NCBI GenBank assembly: GCA_037478935.1
Contig: JBBFLR010000003.1
Location: 1 to 64,000 of the forward strand
DNA length: 64,000 bases
Source: Candidatus Methanosuratincola sp.
GTDB taxonomy: Archaea; Thermoproteota; Methanomethylicia; Methanomethylicales; Methanomethylicaceae
Direction: 5' to 3'
Within the stretch, counting starts at the first letter, position 1. Every line of letters begins with the position of its first letter. This document shows positions 25,830 through 34,345 of the stretch, piece by piece. The notes beneath the pieces were generated by a model, which was not told the DNA's origin, did no database searches, and saw nothing but the letters and a program-made list of their open reading frames with translations. A program made the translations under genes and the position numbers.

Positions 25830-26877
25830 TGTGGTGATGGAAATGAATGGAGAGATGGATGCGAATGGCGGAAGAAGGACAATAATGCAGATCCGCGACC
25901 TAAAGAAGGTATTCAATGGTACGGTCGTGGCGGTGGATGGGGTGACATTCGATGTCTACGAGGGGGAGATATTCGGTTTCTTGGGCCCGAACGGGGCCGG
26001 TAAGACAACGACAATCAGCATGCTCACTACGCTGCTGAGGCCGACCTCAGGGACCGCCACCGTCTGCGGCTTCGACATACTGAAGGAGCCGAACGAGGTC
26101 AGGAAGAGGATCGGCGTCGTGCCGCAGGAGTACACAGCGGACGAGGATCTCACCGGATACGAGAACATAATGTTCTGCGCAGACCTCTACGGCATCCCCA
26201 GAAGGATATCTAGGGAGAGGGCTGATGAGCTGCTGAGGCTCGTGGAGCTCGAGGTCGCGAAGGACCGGAAGGTGGAGACTTACTCTGGAGGGATGCGCAG
26301 GAGGCTGGAGCTCGCCTGCGGCCTGATAAACCACCCGAGGGTCTTGTTCTTGGACGAGCCTACCCTCGGCCTTGACGTCCAGACCCGTGCAGCAGTCTGG
26401 CAATACATTAGGAAGCTCAAGGAGGAGTATGGCATGACACTGTTCCTGACGACCCATTACTTGGAGGAAGCCGACGCTCTATGCGACAGGATAGCGATAA
26501 TCGACCACGGAAAGATCGTCAAGATAGGGAGCCCCAAGGAACTGAAGGACAGCCTGGGCGGCGATGTCATTGAGCTCGGCGTCCAGGAGTCAGACGATGA
26601 CCTTACCCCGCTAATTTCCTCGGTGCAGCACGTCAAGGAAGTGAAGCGGGTGTCGCCGTCTGAGTACCGGATAAAGTCTGAGTTGGGGGAGGTGACCGCA
26701 CCGATGGTAATCGATGCGCTCAGGTCGAAGGGCTACCGCGTGAACAAGATCTCCCTGACAAGGCCGACGCTCGACCAGGTCTACCTTGAGCTCACCGGCA
26801 AGTCGATCCGCGAGGAGAACGGCGACCGGACTCAGGCCATGCGCCAGAGGATGATTATGAGGAGGGCGAGGAGTTGA
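25813..26877 (+). CDS. ABC-2 exporter ATPase, daunorubicin-resistance type
   Basis: 354 residues: Walker A LGPNGAGKTTTISML, Q-loop VVPQEYTADEDLTG, signature YSGGMRRRLELACGL, Walker B VLFLDEPTLGLD and H-loop LTTHYLEEADALCD. The C-terminal extension (from about residue 250) with VIELGVQ and VYLELTGKSIREE is the DUF4162-like tail of the DRA/CcmA subfamily. The ATG at 25813 overlaps PadR by 17 bp; ATG at 25837 is also possible. It pairs with the following permease. The substrate is unknown. Confidence 0.88.
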   Translation: MFNLTNVVMEMNGEMDANGGRRTIMQIRDLKKVFNGTVVAVDGVTFDVYEGEIFGFLGPNGAGKTTTISMLTTLLRPTSGTATVCGFDILKEPNEVRKRIGVVPQEYTADEDLTGYENIMFCADLYGIPRRISRERADELLRLVELEVAKDRKVETYSGGMRRRLELACGLINHPRVLFLDEPTLGLDVQTRAAVWQYIRKLKEEYGMTLFLTTHYLEEADALCDRIAIIDHGKIVKIGSPKELKDSLGGDVIELGVQESDDDLTPLISSVQHVKEVKRVSPSEYRIKSELGEVTAPMVIDALRSKGYRVNKISLTRPTLDQVYLELTGKSIREENGDRTQAMRQRMIMRRARS

Positions 26878-27824
26878 GCGACTTGACCACCGCAGAAGCG
26901 AATAAGAATCTGGTGCAGCCGGCAGGGGGAATTCCCGCGCCTGGGGACAAGTCCAACTCAACGATAATCAGCAGCAGCCCGTACCACGGGCTCTGGGCGC
27001 TCACGAACAGGGAGCTGAAGAAGTGGTACAAGAACCCCGTGATCCTGCTCCTTTCGCTGATCCAGCCAGTGCTCTGGCTCGGCCTCTTCGGAAAGGCCAT
27101 GAACTTCGGCGCGATCTTCACTGACGGCGCATTCAGCATACCTGGCCTGAATATACCGAAGGAGATAATTAACCAGCTCGGGACAATGCTCATGCTGAAC
27201 GTCTTCGGCACGACCGATTACTTCTCCTTCTTGGCTGTCGGCATGCTTTCCTTCATAGTGCTCTTCACTGCCATGTTCAGCGGGATGTCGATAGTGTGGG
27301 ATCGGCGCCTCGGCACACTGAATAAGGTCATGAGCACCCCTGTCGCAAGGGGGTCAATTGTGATGTCCAAGATCCTTTCCAGCGTCATCAGGTCGCTAGT
27401 GCAGGCATCAATAATACTGGTGCTGGCAGTCCTGCTGGGGATGAACATCTCCAACATTACCGCGATAGGCGTTCTTGGGACATTTGCTTCGCTAGCCCTC
27501 CTTTCGTTCGGCTTCTCTGCAATCTTCCTCATGCTTGCCTTGAGATCAACAAACCAGAACACCCAGATGGCTGTAGTAAACTTGCTGAACCTGCCGCTCC
27601 TATTCGGGAGCAATGCGCTCTTCCCAGCAAGCTTCATGCCCGAATGGCTACAGGCATTCGTCAAGATCAACCCGATAAGCTATGCCACCGACATTGGCAG
27701 GCAGATGCTTCTGGGGGCTGGGGGCATGGGCACGCTCGCATTCGACTTTGCCTACCTTACCGCCTTCGCTGCAGCATTCTCGATAGTGGGAATCATGCTC
27801 TCCTGGAGGCTCCTCACCAAGTGA
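26874..27824 (+). CDS. ABC-2 type permease
   Basis: 316 residues, TTG start overlapping the ATPase by four bases. A soluble N-terminal tail of about 50 residues (WALTNRELKKWYKNPVI is the coupling region) precedes six membrane spans. Between spans 2 and 3 is SIVWDRRLGTLNKVMSTPVARG, a hallmark of the DrrB/NodJ ABC-2 group, and near the end is FPASFMPEWLQAFVKINPIS. With the ATPase and PadR it forms a self-contained efflux operon. Confidence 0.87.
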   Translation: MSDLTTAEANKNLVQPAGGIPAPGDKSNSTIISSSPYHGLWALTNRELKKWYKNPVILLLSLIQPVLWLGLFGKAMNFGAIFTDGAFSIPGLNIPKEIINQLGTMLMLNVFGTTDYFSFLAVGMLSFIVLFTAMFSGMSIVWDRRLGTLNKVMSTPVARGSIVMSKILSSVIRSLVQASIILVLAVLLGMNISNITAIGVLGTFASLALLSFGFSAIFLMLALRSTNQNTQMAVVNLLNLPLLFGSNALFPASFMPEWLQAFVKINPISYATDIGRQMLLGAGGMGTLAFDFAYLTAFAAAFSIVGIMLSWRLLTK

Positions 27825-27866
27825 CCGCGCCTTAGCGCCTCCGGCTGATCCGTCAATATTTCCTTT

Positions 27867-28694
27867 TCATTTTTTAGAAAACGCCTTCTGGAGCTCTGCC
27901 ACGCTAGGGATTACTGCGTCTGGCCTTATGCGGCTCTTCTCCAGGTCTTCCATCCTTGTGGAACCTGAAAGGACGAGCACCCCTGTGATGCCAGCCCGCC
28001 GCGCAGCCGCAATGTCTATCTTGAGTGTATCCCCGACCATTGCGACTTCGGAGCCCCCCAGGCCCATCGCCTTCAGGGCTATCTTCATTATCCTCTTGGA
28101 CGGCTTGCCTATGACCAGAGGCCTAAGCCCGGTCGCGGTCGCCACCGCCTCAACTATAGATCCCGCCCCGGGGACGTACCCCCCATCGATCGGCAGCCTC
28201 GGATCAGTGTTTGTCGCTATGAACCTTGCCCCGTTCTGGATGGCATGGCAGGCCGCTGCCAGTTTCTCGTACGTCAAGTGCATATCCAGCCCGCACACGA
28301 CGTACCGGGCTCCCCTTGCCTCGCCCGCGCTGAGCACCTTAAACCCCTCCCTCTCGAGGGCCTGGATCAGCCCCTGCTCGCCTAACACAAAGCATTCTCC
28401 GGTCCCGAAGCGCTTCAAGTACATCGCTGTGGCCACAGAGGAGGTCAGGACTTCGCCTTCCCCTGCTTCGATCCCCATCCCTTTGAGCTTTTGGGCGTAC
28501 TCCTGGGGAGTCCTTGTCGAGTTGTTGGTCAGGAAGAGGACCTTCTTCCCCTCTTTCCTTAGCATGCCAATTGTCTCGCTAGCGCCTGGTATGGGGCGGT
28601 CGCCTAAGTATATGCACCCGTCCAGATCGAAAATGAACCCCTTCTTGTCCCTGAGCATTTCCGAGAGCATGATCATCTGTTCTCGCCACCACAT
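27867..28694 (-). CDS. HAD-family sugar phosphatase, NagD-like
   Basis: 275 residues of the HAD IIA subfamily: motif I FDLDGCIYLGDRPIPG (nucleophile and acid Asp; the second Asp precedes Gly-Cys), motif II FLTNNSTRTP, a Lys in VIGKPSKRIM and motif IV MVGDTLKIDIAAARRAG. The cap domain between motifs II and III is the larger type seen in NagD and p-nitrophenyl phosphatases. Substrates in this group include nucleoside monophosphates, phosphoglycolate and glycerol phosphate; the sequence does not pick one. It is divergent from the metal transporter across a 114-bp AT-rich gap. Confidence 0.83.
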   Translation of the reverse strand: MWWREQMIMLSEMLRDKKGFIFDLDGCIYLGDRPIPGASETIGMLRKEGKKVLFLTNNSTRTPQEYAQKLKGMGIEAGEGEVLTSSVATAMYLKRFGTGECFVLGEQGLIQALEREGFKVLSAGEARGARYVVCGLDMHLTYEKLAAACHAIQNGARFIATNTDPRLPIDGGYVPGAGSIVEAVATATGLRPLVIGKPSKRIMKIALKAMGLGGSEVAMVGDTLKIDIAAARRAGITGVLVLSGSTRMEDLEKSRIRPDAVIPSVAELQKAFSKK

Positions 28695-28716
28695 ATTTAT
28701 CCCTCCCCGTGGATTG

Positions 28717-28746
28717 ATTATTAATAGTTTAAATATTTTTAATAAT
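28717..28746. promoter_or_regulatory. Inverted repeat over the TATA box of the metal-transporter operon
   Basis: ATTATTAA (28717-28724), 14 bases, then TTAATAAT (28739-28746) is a perfect 8-bp inverted repeat. The spacer contains TTTAAATA, a TATA-like element. It lies between the divergent HAD gene and the znuA-like gene. Binding of a dimeric or tetrameric regulator here would block the promoter. Half-sites separated by 14-16 bases are also the geometry of known NikR operators, although the bases differ. Confidence 0.45.
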
Positions 28747-28808
28747 ATTTATTATCAGATTACCAAAAATTTAATAAGCAACAGTTGGGAGTGTTGATCG
28801 GTGACTTT

Positions 28809-29765
28809 ATGAATTCTCGGCAGGCCATCTTCCTGTTGGCAGTATTTGGGGCATTGGCAGTCGCTCTGGTTTCCCTTTATGTCCTTGGCGGTCAGCAGTC
28901 CCAAATGCAAGACGGGAAGGTCAGCGTGGTCGCGACCTTCTACCCGCTGGCTTACATGACCCGGGAGATAGGCGGCGACCATGTTTCAGTCAGGGTGCTC
29001 ATCCCTTACAACACCGAAGTGCATTCCTGGCAGCCGTCCGTCTCCGACATGATCGCACTGACAAATGCCGAATTGATAGTCCTGAACGGGGCGGGGCTCG
29101 AGCCATGGTTCAATGAGAAAGTCCTGCCCTCGCTTAACCTGTCACGGACGGTGGTCTTGGACACGACCGAGGGCTTGGAGCTCCTTGCCCTGGGCGAGGG
29201 CGAGCCTGAAGCCTATGAGCACGATCATGGAGGGGAGTATGACCCCCACACCTGGATCTCGCCATACATGGCTGGGAAGCAGGCAGAGAGGATATACTCA
29301 GCACTGGTGGAGGTCGACCCGAGTCATTCAGAGTATTACAAAGCAAGATGGGACACCCTCAAGGCAAAGCTAGATTCGCTGGATGCAAGGTACCAGCAGG
29401 AGCTTGCGAACAAGTCTCGGAGCGAAATAATCGTATCCCACGGCGCCTACGGGTACCTCTGCAGCAGATACGGATTCGAGCAGCGCAGCGTGATAGGCCT
29501 CACAGCCGACAAGCAGCCAAGCGTCCAGGAGCTGCGTGCGCTCGTCGACTTTATGGTCGAGCACAACATCTCGGTCCTTTACGTAGACCCTGCATACTCG
29601 CCATCGTACATTAATACGCTGAAGGGTGAGCTCGAGAGCCAGACGGGGATGGCGGTGAAGATCCTGAAGCTCTACCTGGCGCTCGGTCCGGTCGACGGGA
29701 AGGATTACCTAGATCAGCTCGCCTCGAACCTCGAAAACCTGAAGTCTGGGCTTTTAGCCGGATGA
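28809..29765 (+). CDS. Metal ABC transporter substrate-binding protein, ZnuA/TroA family
   Basis: Cluster A-I receptor for zinc, manganese or a related divalent metal. With the ATG at 28809 (GGTGA four bases upstream) it has 318 residues; the N-terminus MNSRQAIFLLAVFGALAVAL is a signal anchor. Metal ligands of the family are visible: His in NTEVHSWQPSVSDM, the short His loop YEHDHGGEYDPHTWISPYM, the His in IIVSHGAYGYL and the acidic residue in LYVDPAYSPS. The His-rich loop is short compared with ZnuA. The metal is not certain; downstream NikR makes nickel a possibility. Confidence 0.87.
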   Translation: MNSRQAIFLLAVFGALAVALVSLYVLGGQQSQMQDGKVSVVATFYPLAYMTREIGGDHVSVRVLIPYNTEVHSWQPSVSDMIALTNAELIVLNGAGLEPWFNEKVLPSLNLSRTVVLDTTEGLELLALGEGEPEAYEHDHGGEYDPHTWISPYMAGKQAERIYSALVEVDPSHSEYYKARWDTLKAKLDSLDARYQQELANKSRSEIIVSHGAYGYLCSRYGFEQRSVIGLTADKQPSVQELRALVDFMVEHNISVLYVDPAYSPSYINTLKGELESQTGMAVKILKLYLALGPVDGKDYLDQLASNLENLKSGLLAG

Positions 29766-29878
29766 TTTTTTGATCCGGTGTAGCTGTGTGAGAACATGAC
29801 CAAAATTCAATGATGCCTGCCAAATAATCTTTTTTAGCCGAATTCATCAGTTAAGAGCAGGGGGAATGGTGGAAGACA

Positions 29879-30658
29879 ATGGAGCGGGGAGCCGTCATTG
29901 AAGTCAAGGACCTTGATGTGATGCGTTCTGGCGCGCTGGTCATCCAGGGCGCGAGCTTTGAGATCGACAAAGGGGACTATGTTGGCATAGTCGGGCCGAA
30001 CGGAGGCGGGAAGACGACCTTGCTGCTCGCCGTTCTGGGCATCATCCCGCGGCAGAGGGGCACAGTTAAGATCTTCGGCAAAGACCTCGAGAGGTTCTCA
30101 GACTGGGGGAAGATTGCTTACGTTTCGCAGGACGCAATCAACTTCGATTCCGACTTCCCGCTCACGGTGAGGGAGCTCGTTTCCCTCGGCCGGCTAGGTC
30201 CGAGGAGCATCGGCAGGCCCCTCAAGAGGGCTGACTGGAGTAGGGTCGACGAGGCTCTTGAATTCATGGGGATCTCCGACCTTGCGGGGAAGAGGATAGG
30301 GGAGCTCTCGGGCGGTCAGAAGCAGCGCATGTTCGTCGCGATGGCGCTGGTCAGGGATCCCGATGTGATAATCCTTGACGAGCCGGTGGCTGGGATCGAC
30401 GCCGTCACCCAGGAGAAGTTCTACCAGAAGATGAGCGACCTCAACCAGAGGAAGGGCATCACGATCCTGATGGTGTCGCACGACCTCACCGCAGTCTTCT
30501 GCAGGATGTCGAAGCTCATCTGCGTCAACAGGGAGGTCAACGTGGCAGAGATCACGCCTGATGTGGATCCGAACGAGATACTCCGGAAGGCCTATGGCGA
30601 GCACTTCCACTTCGTCTTCCACAGGCACGAATGCAAGGGGGAGTTCAGGAATGATTAG
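29879..30658 (+). CDS. Metal ABC transporter ATPase, ZnuC/TroB type
   Basis: 259 residues: Walker A VGPNGGGKTTLLLAVLG, Q-loop IAYVSQDAINFDSDFP, signature LSGGQKQRMFVAMAL, Walker B VIILDEPVAGID and H-loop MVSHDLTAV. GPNGGGKTT and the DSDFPLTVRELV segment are typical of the zinc/manganese group. A 113-bp gap after the binding protein may hold a second promoter (an A+T-rich patch at 29820-29850). Four-base-type overlap with the permease that follows. Confidence 0.9.
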   Translation: MERGAVIEVKDLDVMRSGALVIQGASFEIDKGDYVGIVGPNGGGKTTLLLAVLGIIPRQRGTVKIFGKDLERFSDWGKIAYVSQDAINFDSDFPLTVRELVSLGRLGPRSIGRPLKRADWSRVDEALEFMGISDLAGKRIGELSGGQKQRMFVAMALVRDPDVIILDEPVAGIDAVTQEKFYQKMSDLNQRKGITILMVSHDLTAVFCRMSKLICVNREVNVAEITPDVDPNEILRKAYGEHFHFVFHRHECKGEFRND

Positions 30659-31472
30659 CCCTGCCTTCTCATTCTTCGACCTGCTCGGCTACCAGTTCTT
30701 CCAGTACGCTTTGATTGGCGGAAGCCTGGCGGCATTTGCCTGCGGGTGGATCGGCCTCTTCCTTGTGCTTAGGAGGGAAGCAATGATAGTCGACGGGGTA
30801 GCGCACACCGCATTCGGCGGGATAGCCATTGGGATTTTCCTGGGCATCGACCCGATCCTCTCTGCGCTGGTCGTCTCGATCCTCGCGGTCCTGGGCATCA
30901 GCTACATGAGGGGGAAAGGGTTGGCGCATTCCGACTCTGCGACGGCTGTAATGCTCGCCCTAGGCTTCTCGACAGGTCTGATAGTGGTAAGCCTGGCAGG
31001 CGGCTTCAGCGTCGACCTCTTCACATACCTGTTCGGGTCCATCCTCACCATCAGCCAGCAGGACTTGCTGCTCGTCACGGCTCTGGGGTTGGTGGTATTG
31101 GCATTCCTCACGCTCTTCTACAAGGAGATCTTGGCCATAACTTTCGATGCCGAGTCAGCGAGGATGATGGGGATCCCGGTCCGCACGATATCCCTGATAT
31201 TCAACCTTATAGTCGCATTGACGATCATACTCTCCATAAGGATAATCGGGATCATATTGGTGGTCGCGCTGATCGTGCTCCCAGCACTCGCAGCCCTCCA
31301 GCTGCGCCTCTCCTTCAGGAGGACTGTGGTCTCGACCGTGCTCATTGGGGTCCTCAGCACTGTCCTGGGGGTGATCGTCTCTGCGTTCTACAATGTGGCC
31401 ACCAGCGGCATCATCGTCTTCACAATGGTGGCGGTTTACCTGATCGTCGCAGCCTACGCGCGGCTTGGGTGA
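30651..31472 (+). CDS. Metal ABC transporter permease, ZnuB/TroC type
   Basis: ABC-3 family permease. The ATG at 30651, overlapping the ATPase stop by eight bases, gives 273 residues and a natural N-terminus MISPAFSFFDLLGYQFFQYA. Family features are LRREAMIVDGVAHTAFGGIA, YLFGSILTISQQDL, FDAESARMMGIPVRTISL and VALIVLPALAALQL, with about eight membrane spans. The longer open frame upstream is an out-of-frame reading of the ATPase end. Last gene of the transporter before nikR. Confidence 0.9.
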   Translation: MISPAFSFFDLLGYQFFQYALIGGSLAAFACGWIGLFLVLRREAMIVDGVAHTAFGGIAIGIFLGIDPILSALVVSILAVLGISYMRGKGLAHSDSATAVMLALGFSTGLIVVSLAGGFSVDLFTYLFGSILTISQQDLLLVTALGLVVLAFLTLFYKEILAITFDAESARMMGIPVRTISLIFNLIVALTIILSIRIIGIILVVALIVLPALAALQLRLSFRRTVVSTVLIGVLSTVLGVIVSAFYNVATSGIIVFTMVAVYLIVAAYARLG

Positions 31473-31533
31473 CCCCTTTCCGTGCCAGGGGCGGCAACCC
31501 GTTCGGAGATGGGTCCTTCCGGTGCCGTGGCAT

Positions 31534-31690
31534 AATTATATACCTGCGCCCCGATAAGAAATGTGGAAATGCATCCTTGCCGCCATCCAGGGCTCGCTCA
31601 AAAAAGGAAAAGCGAGTGGTGCACCCTGCTCTGGCGCGGAAATGGATTTGAATAATGGATGGAATATTATCGAAATGGATGGTATGAAAA
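31534..31690 (+). promoter_or_regulatory. nikR promoter, hairpin leader and direct repeats
   Basis: A TATA-like AATTATATAC is at 31534-31543, so a transcript from about 31565 would have a 125-base leader. Within it CAGGG (31588-31592) pairs with CCCTG (31624-31628) and CTCGCT (31593-31598) with AGCGAG (31611-31616), giving a bulged hairpin. Just before the gene, AATGGAT occurs three times (31641, 31654, 31674), the last two followed by GG. The repeats could be an autoregulatory site and the hairpin a structured leader; neither matches a known riboswitch that I recognise. Confidence 0.4.
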
Positions 31691-32086
31691 TTGGTGATCG
31701 TGAGCATCTCTCTCCCCGAGGATCTCCTCTCTGAGCTCGACAATGTGCTCGGGAAGGAGTGGTACGCCAGCAGATCGGAAGTAATCAGGCATGCAGTACG
31801 GAAGTACATCACCGAGTACAGGTCGCTGGAAAAGATCGAGGGCGAAGTGATGGCCACTATAACTGTCCTATACGACAAGAGGGAGAAGGGCGAGGCACAG
31901 CTCCGCCTGCAGCATGAGTTTGGGGACATCATCTCCACATTCCTGCATTCGCATATGGACGAGACCACCTGCCTTGAGGTGATGGTCGTGAAGGGGCAGT
32001 CAAGGCGCCTGAAGGAGCTGATAGACGGGATGAAGGCGAACCGCGAGATCAGGCAGATCAGCTTCGCCCTTATGGGGATCGAATAG
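31691..32086 (+). CDS. nikR: Nickel-responsive regulator NikR
   Basis: 131 residues. The N-terminal ribbon-helix-helix DNA-binding domain (VSISLPEDLLSELDNVL, SRSEVIRHAVRKYI) is followed by the ACT-like nickel-binding domain. The four square-planar nickel ligands of E. coli NikR (His76, His87, His89, Cys95) correspond exactly, with one-residue offset, to His75, His86, His88 and Cys94 in QHEFGDI, FLHSHMD and TTCLEVMVVKG. It should therefore sense nickel as a tetramer. TTG at 31691 or GTG at 31694 starts it. It follows a ZnuABC-like transporter and is a natural candidate to regulate that operon and perhaps the F430 regulon. Confidence 0.93.
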   Translation: MVIVSISLPEDLLSELDNVLGKEWYASRSEVIRHAVRKYITEYRSLEKIEGEVMATITVLYDKREKGEAQLRLQHEFGDIISTFLHSHMDETTCLEVMVVKGQSRRLKELIDGMKANREIRQISFALMGIE

Positions 32087-32228
32087 CCGAACCCTGAGCA
32101 AAAGGGCTGAGGCTGCAAGAGACAGTCGAGAGCCTCTGATTTGGGCGCTGTCGTACCGTATATTTGCCCCTTTAAGGCATTTTTACCCAAAATCTATAAT
32201 TATAAATAATTGTAATTCTACGAAATTC

Positions 32229-32240
32229 TTATATACTTAG
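32229..32240 (+). promoter_or_regulatory. acs promoter TATA box
   Basis: TTATATACTTAG at 32229-32240 lies in a strongly AT-rich stretch. Transcription about 27 bases after the box centre would begin at 32259-32260, the first base of a small ORF. No operator-like palindrome is obvious beyond the repeated AATTATAAATAATT-type sequence just upstream. Confidence 0.55.
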
Positions 32241-32259
32241 TCAAGGAAGTAATTTGCCT

Positions 32260-32349
32260 ATGCCAAAAACAATGTACGTTCAGTTAAATGACATCACGGC
32301 ACAGTGCAAGCAGAAGAACTCGGAGACTAGGGCAACGAGAGATCGCTAG
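32260..32349 (+). CDS. Leaderless 29-codon upstream ORF before acs
   Basis: ATG at 32260, stop TAG at 32347-32349. It begins MPKTMYVQLND and ends ETRATRDR, with a single Cys and many charged residues. It is placed where the TATA box predicts the transcript start, so it would be read as a leaderless ORF. Nine bases after its stop is GGGAGG, the SD of acs. Such an arrangement could couple or attenuate acs translation. I recognise no family; it might also be the remnant of a small gene. Existence as a translated peptide is an inference. Confidence 0.4.
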   Translation: MPKTMYVQLNDITAQCKQKNSETRATRDR

Positions 32350-32371
32350 GCCTCTCAGGGAGGTTACATTT

Positions 32372-34324
32372 TTGGACAGGATCCTCAGCGTACTCCCCAC
32401 TTCGAAGACCGCACACCCTGACGTCAACGTGATGAATGAGATACGCAGGCAGAGCCTTGAAGATCCAGCGACCTTCTGGCACAGGTTTGCCGACGAGCTC
32501 TTCTGGTACGAGAAGAACGGGCCCGTCCTCCAGCCCATCGAAGTCCCCCCTTACGCGCGGTGGTTCCCGCTCTGGAAGACGAATATCTCCTACAATGCTC
32601 TTGACCGCCATGTGAACAGCTGGAGGAAGAACAAGGTCGCCATCTACTGGGAATCAGAGGAAGGCGAGAGGAGGGCCCTCACCTACTACGATCTCTACAA
32701 GGAGGTAAACAGGTTCGCCTCCGTCCTGAAGTCGCTCGGCATCTCCAAAGGAGACCGGGTCACGGTCTACATGCCGATGATCCCTGAGCTGGTGGCGTGC
32801 CTGCTTGCGTGCACAAGGATAGGCGCGATACACTCAGTGATTTTTGCCGGCTTCACCTCACAGGCCATCGCCGACAGGGTGAACGACTCGCAGAGCAAGA
32901 TGGTGATCACTTCGGATGTGTCATGCAGGCGCGGCAGGGCGATCCCTATCAAGGCGATAGTGGACGAGGCCCTGAAGCATACGAGCACGGTCGAGAAGGT
33001 CTTGGTCGTCCGGAGGGGAGAAGGCGACGTTGCGATGGTCGAGGACAGGGATGTCTGGTACCACGAAATCGCAGAGCAGGCGAGCAGGTATGTGGAGCCC
33101 GAGCGGCTGGAGGGGACCTTCCCGAGCTTCATACTATACACGTCAGGGACCACCGGGAAGCCTAAGGGGGCGACACACGGCACCGCAGGTTACATGGTCT
33201 GGACTCACTTCACGCAGAAGCTCGTCTTTGACATTGACGACAGGGACATCTACTGGTGCACCGCGGACATAGGGTGGATAACCGGGCATACCTATGTCGT
33301 CTACGGGCCGCTCATAAGCGGTGCGACATCGCTCATCTACGATGGGGCGCCTGACTACCCGATGCCGGACAGATGGTGGGACCTCGTCGAGAGGTACGGG
33401 GTTACGATATTCTATACCTCCCCCACTTCGATAAGAATGCACATGAAATACGGTGAGGAGTGGGTCAAGCGCCACGACCTCTCGAGCATCAGGATACTCG
33501 GGAGCGTGGGGGAGCCGATTAACCCTGAGGCCTGGAACTGGTACTACACCAACGTAGGCAGACAGCGGGCGCCGATTGTAGATACTTGGTGGCAGACCGA
33601 GACTGGCGGCATCATGATAGCGCCGCAGCCGGGGCTCGCCCCCATCCCGCTGAAGCCCGGATCCGCCACGCTCCCCCTGCCGGGCGTGGACGCCGAGGTC
33701 TTCACCGAGGACGGCAGGATCGCAGGCCCGAACGAGAAGGGGCTATTGGTGATACGGAAGCCTTGGCCAGGGCAGTTCATGACCCTCTGGGGGGACCCTG
33801 AGCGGTTCAGGAGCATATATTTCACCAGGTTCGCCGGGTGCTATTACCCGGGGGACTTTGCCATGAAGGACGAGGACGGGTACTTCTGGCTACTCGGTAG
33901 GGCGGACGAGGTCCTAAAGGTGGCGGGGCACCGGATAGGAACCATTGAGCTGGAGGACGCCCTAATATCGCACCCGGCTGTGGCTGAGTCGGCTGTCGTC
34001 GGCAAGTCTGATCCGATAAAGATGCAGGTGCCGGTCGCGTTTGTCGTGCTGCGCCCAGGGCACGTACCGTCGCCGCAGCTGAGGATCGAGCTGATAAACC
34101 ACATAAGGAACACGATAGGACCTATAGCCGCACCCGGGGCGGTCTACTTCGTTGACAAGCTCCCGAAGACGAGGAGCGGGAAGATAATGCGGAGGGTAAT
34201 CGCAGCCGTTGTTGAGGAGCGCCAGCTGGGTGACATCACTACGCTCGAGGACGAGGCGAGCGTGGACGAGGTGAAGCGCGCATACGAGGAGCTGAAGGCA
34301 GAGCTCCTCACCATGAAGGGATAG
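32372..34324 (+). CDS. acs: Acetyl-CoA synthetase (AMP-forming)
   Basis: Activates acetate (or a similar short acid) to acetyl-CoA through acetyl-AMP. GGGAGG at 32358-32363 is eight bases before the TTG at 32372, giving 650 residues, the normal family length; the open frame further upstream lacks an SD. Motifs are YTSGTTGKPKGATHG (P-loop), VDTWWQTETGG with the Trp that limits the pocket to acetate, WLLGRADEVLKVAGHRI and the C-terminal PKTRSGKIMRR with catalytic Lys604, the site of acetylation control in homologues. In a methyl-reducing archaeon it would serve carbon assimilation from acetate. Confidence 0.92.
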   Translation: MDRILSVLPTSKTAHPDVNVMNEIRRQSLEDPATFWHRFADELFWYEKNGPVLQPIEVPPYARWFPLWKTNISYNALDRHVNSWRKNKVAIYWESEEGERRALTYYDLYKEVNRFASVLKSLGISKGDRVTVYMPMIPELVACLLACTRIGAIHSVIFAGFTSQAIADRVNDSQSKMVITSDVSCRRGRAIPIKAIVDEALKHTSTVEKVLVVRRGEGDVAMVEDRDVWYHEIAEQASRYVEPERLEGTFPSFILYTSGTTGKPKGATHGTAGYMVWTHFTQKLVFDIDDRDIYWCTADIGWITGHTYVVYGPLISGATSLIYDGAPDYPMPDRWWDLVERYGVTIFYTSPTSIRMHMKYGEEWVKRHDLSSIRILGSVGEPINPEAWNWYYTNVGRQRAPIVDTWWQTETGGIMIAPQPGLAPIPLKPGSATLPLPGVDAEVFTEDGRIAGPNEKGLLVIRKPWPGQFMTLWGDPERFRSIYFTRFAGCYYPGDFAMKDEDGYFWLLGRADEVLKVAGHRIGTIELEDALISHPAVAESAVVGKSDPIKMQVPVAFVVLRPGHVPSPQLRIELINHIRNTIGPIAAPGAVYFVDKLPKTRSGKIMRRVIAAVVEERQLGDITTLEDEASVDEVKRAYEELKAELLTMKG

Positions 34325-34345
34325 CGCTCAGCCAATTTTTGGCAG

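Noticed and set aside
31420-32190. 256-codon minus-strand frame covering nikR and its leader
   Set aside because: nikR on the plus strand has all functional residues; the minus frame has no recognisable domain and no promoter or SD.
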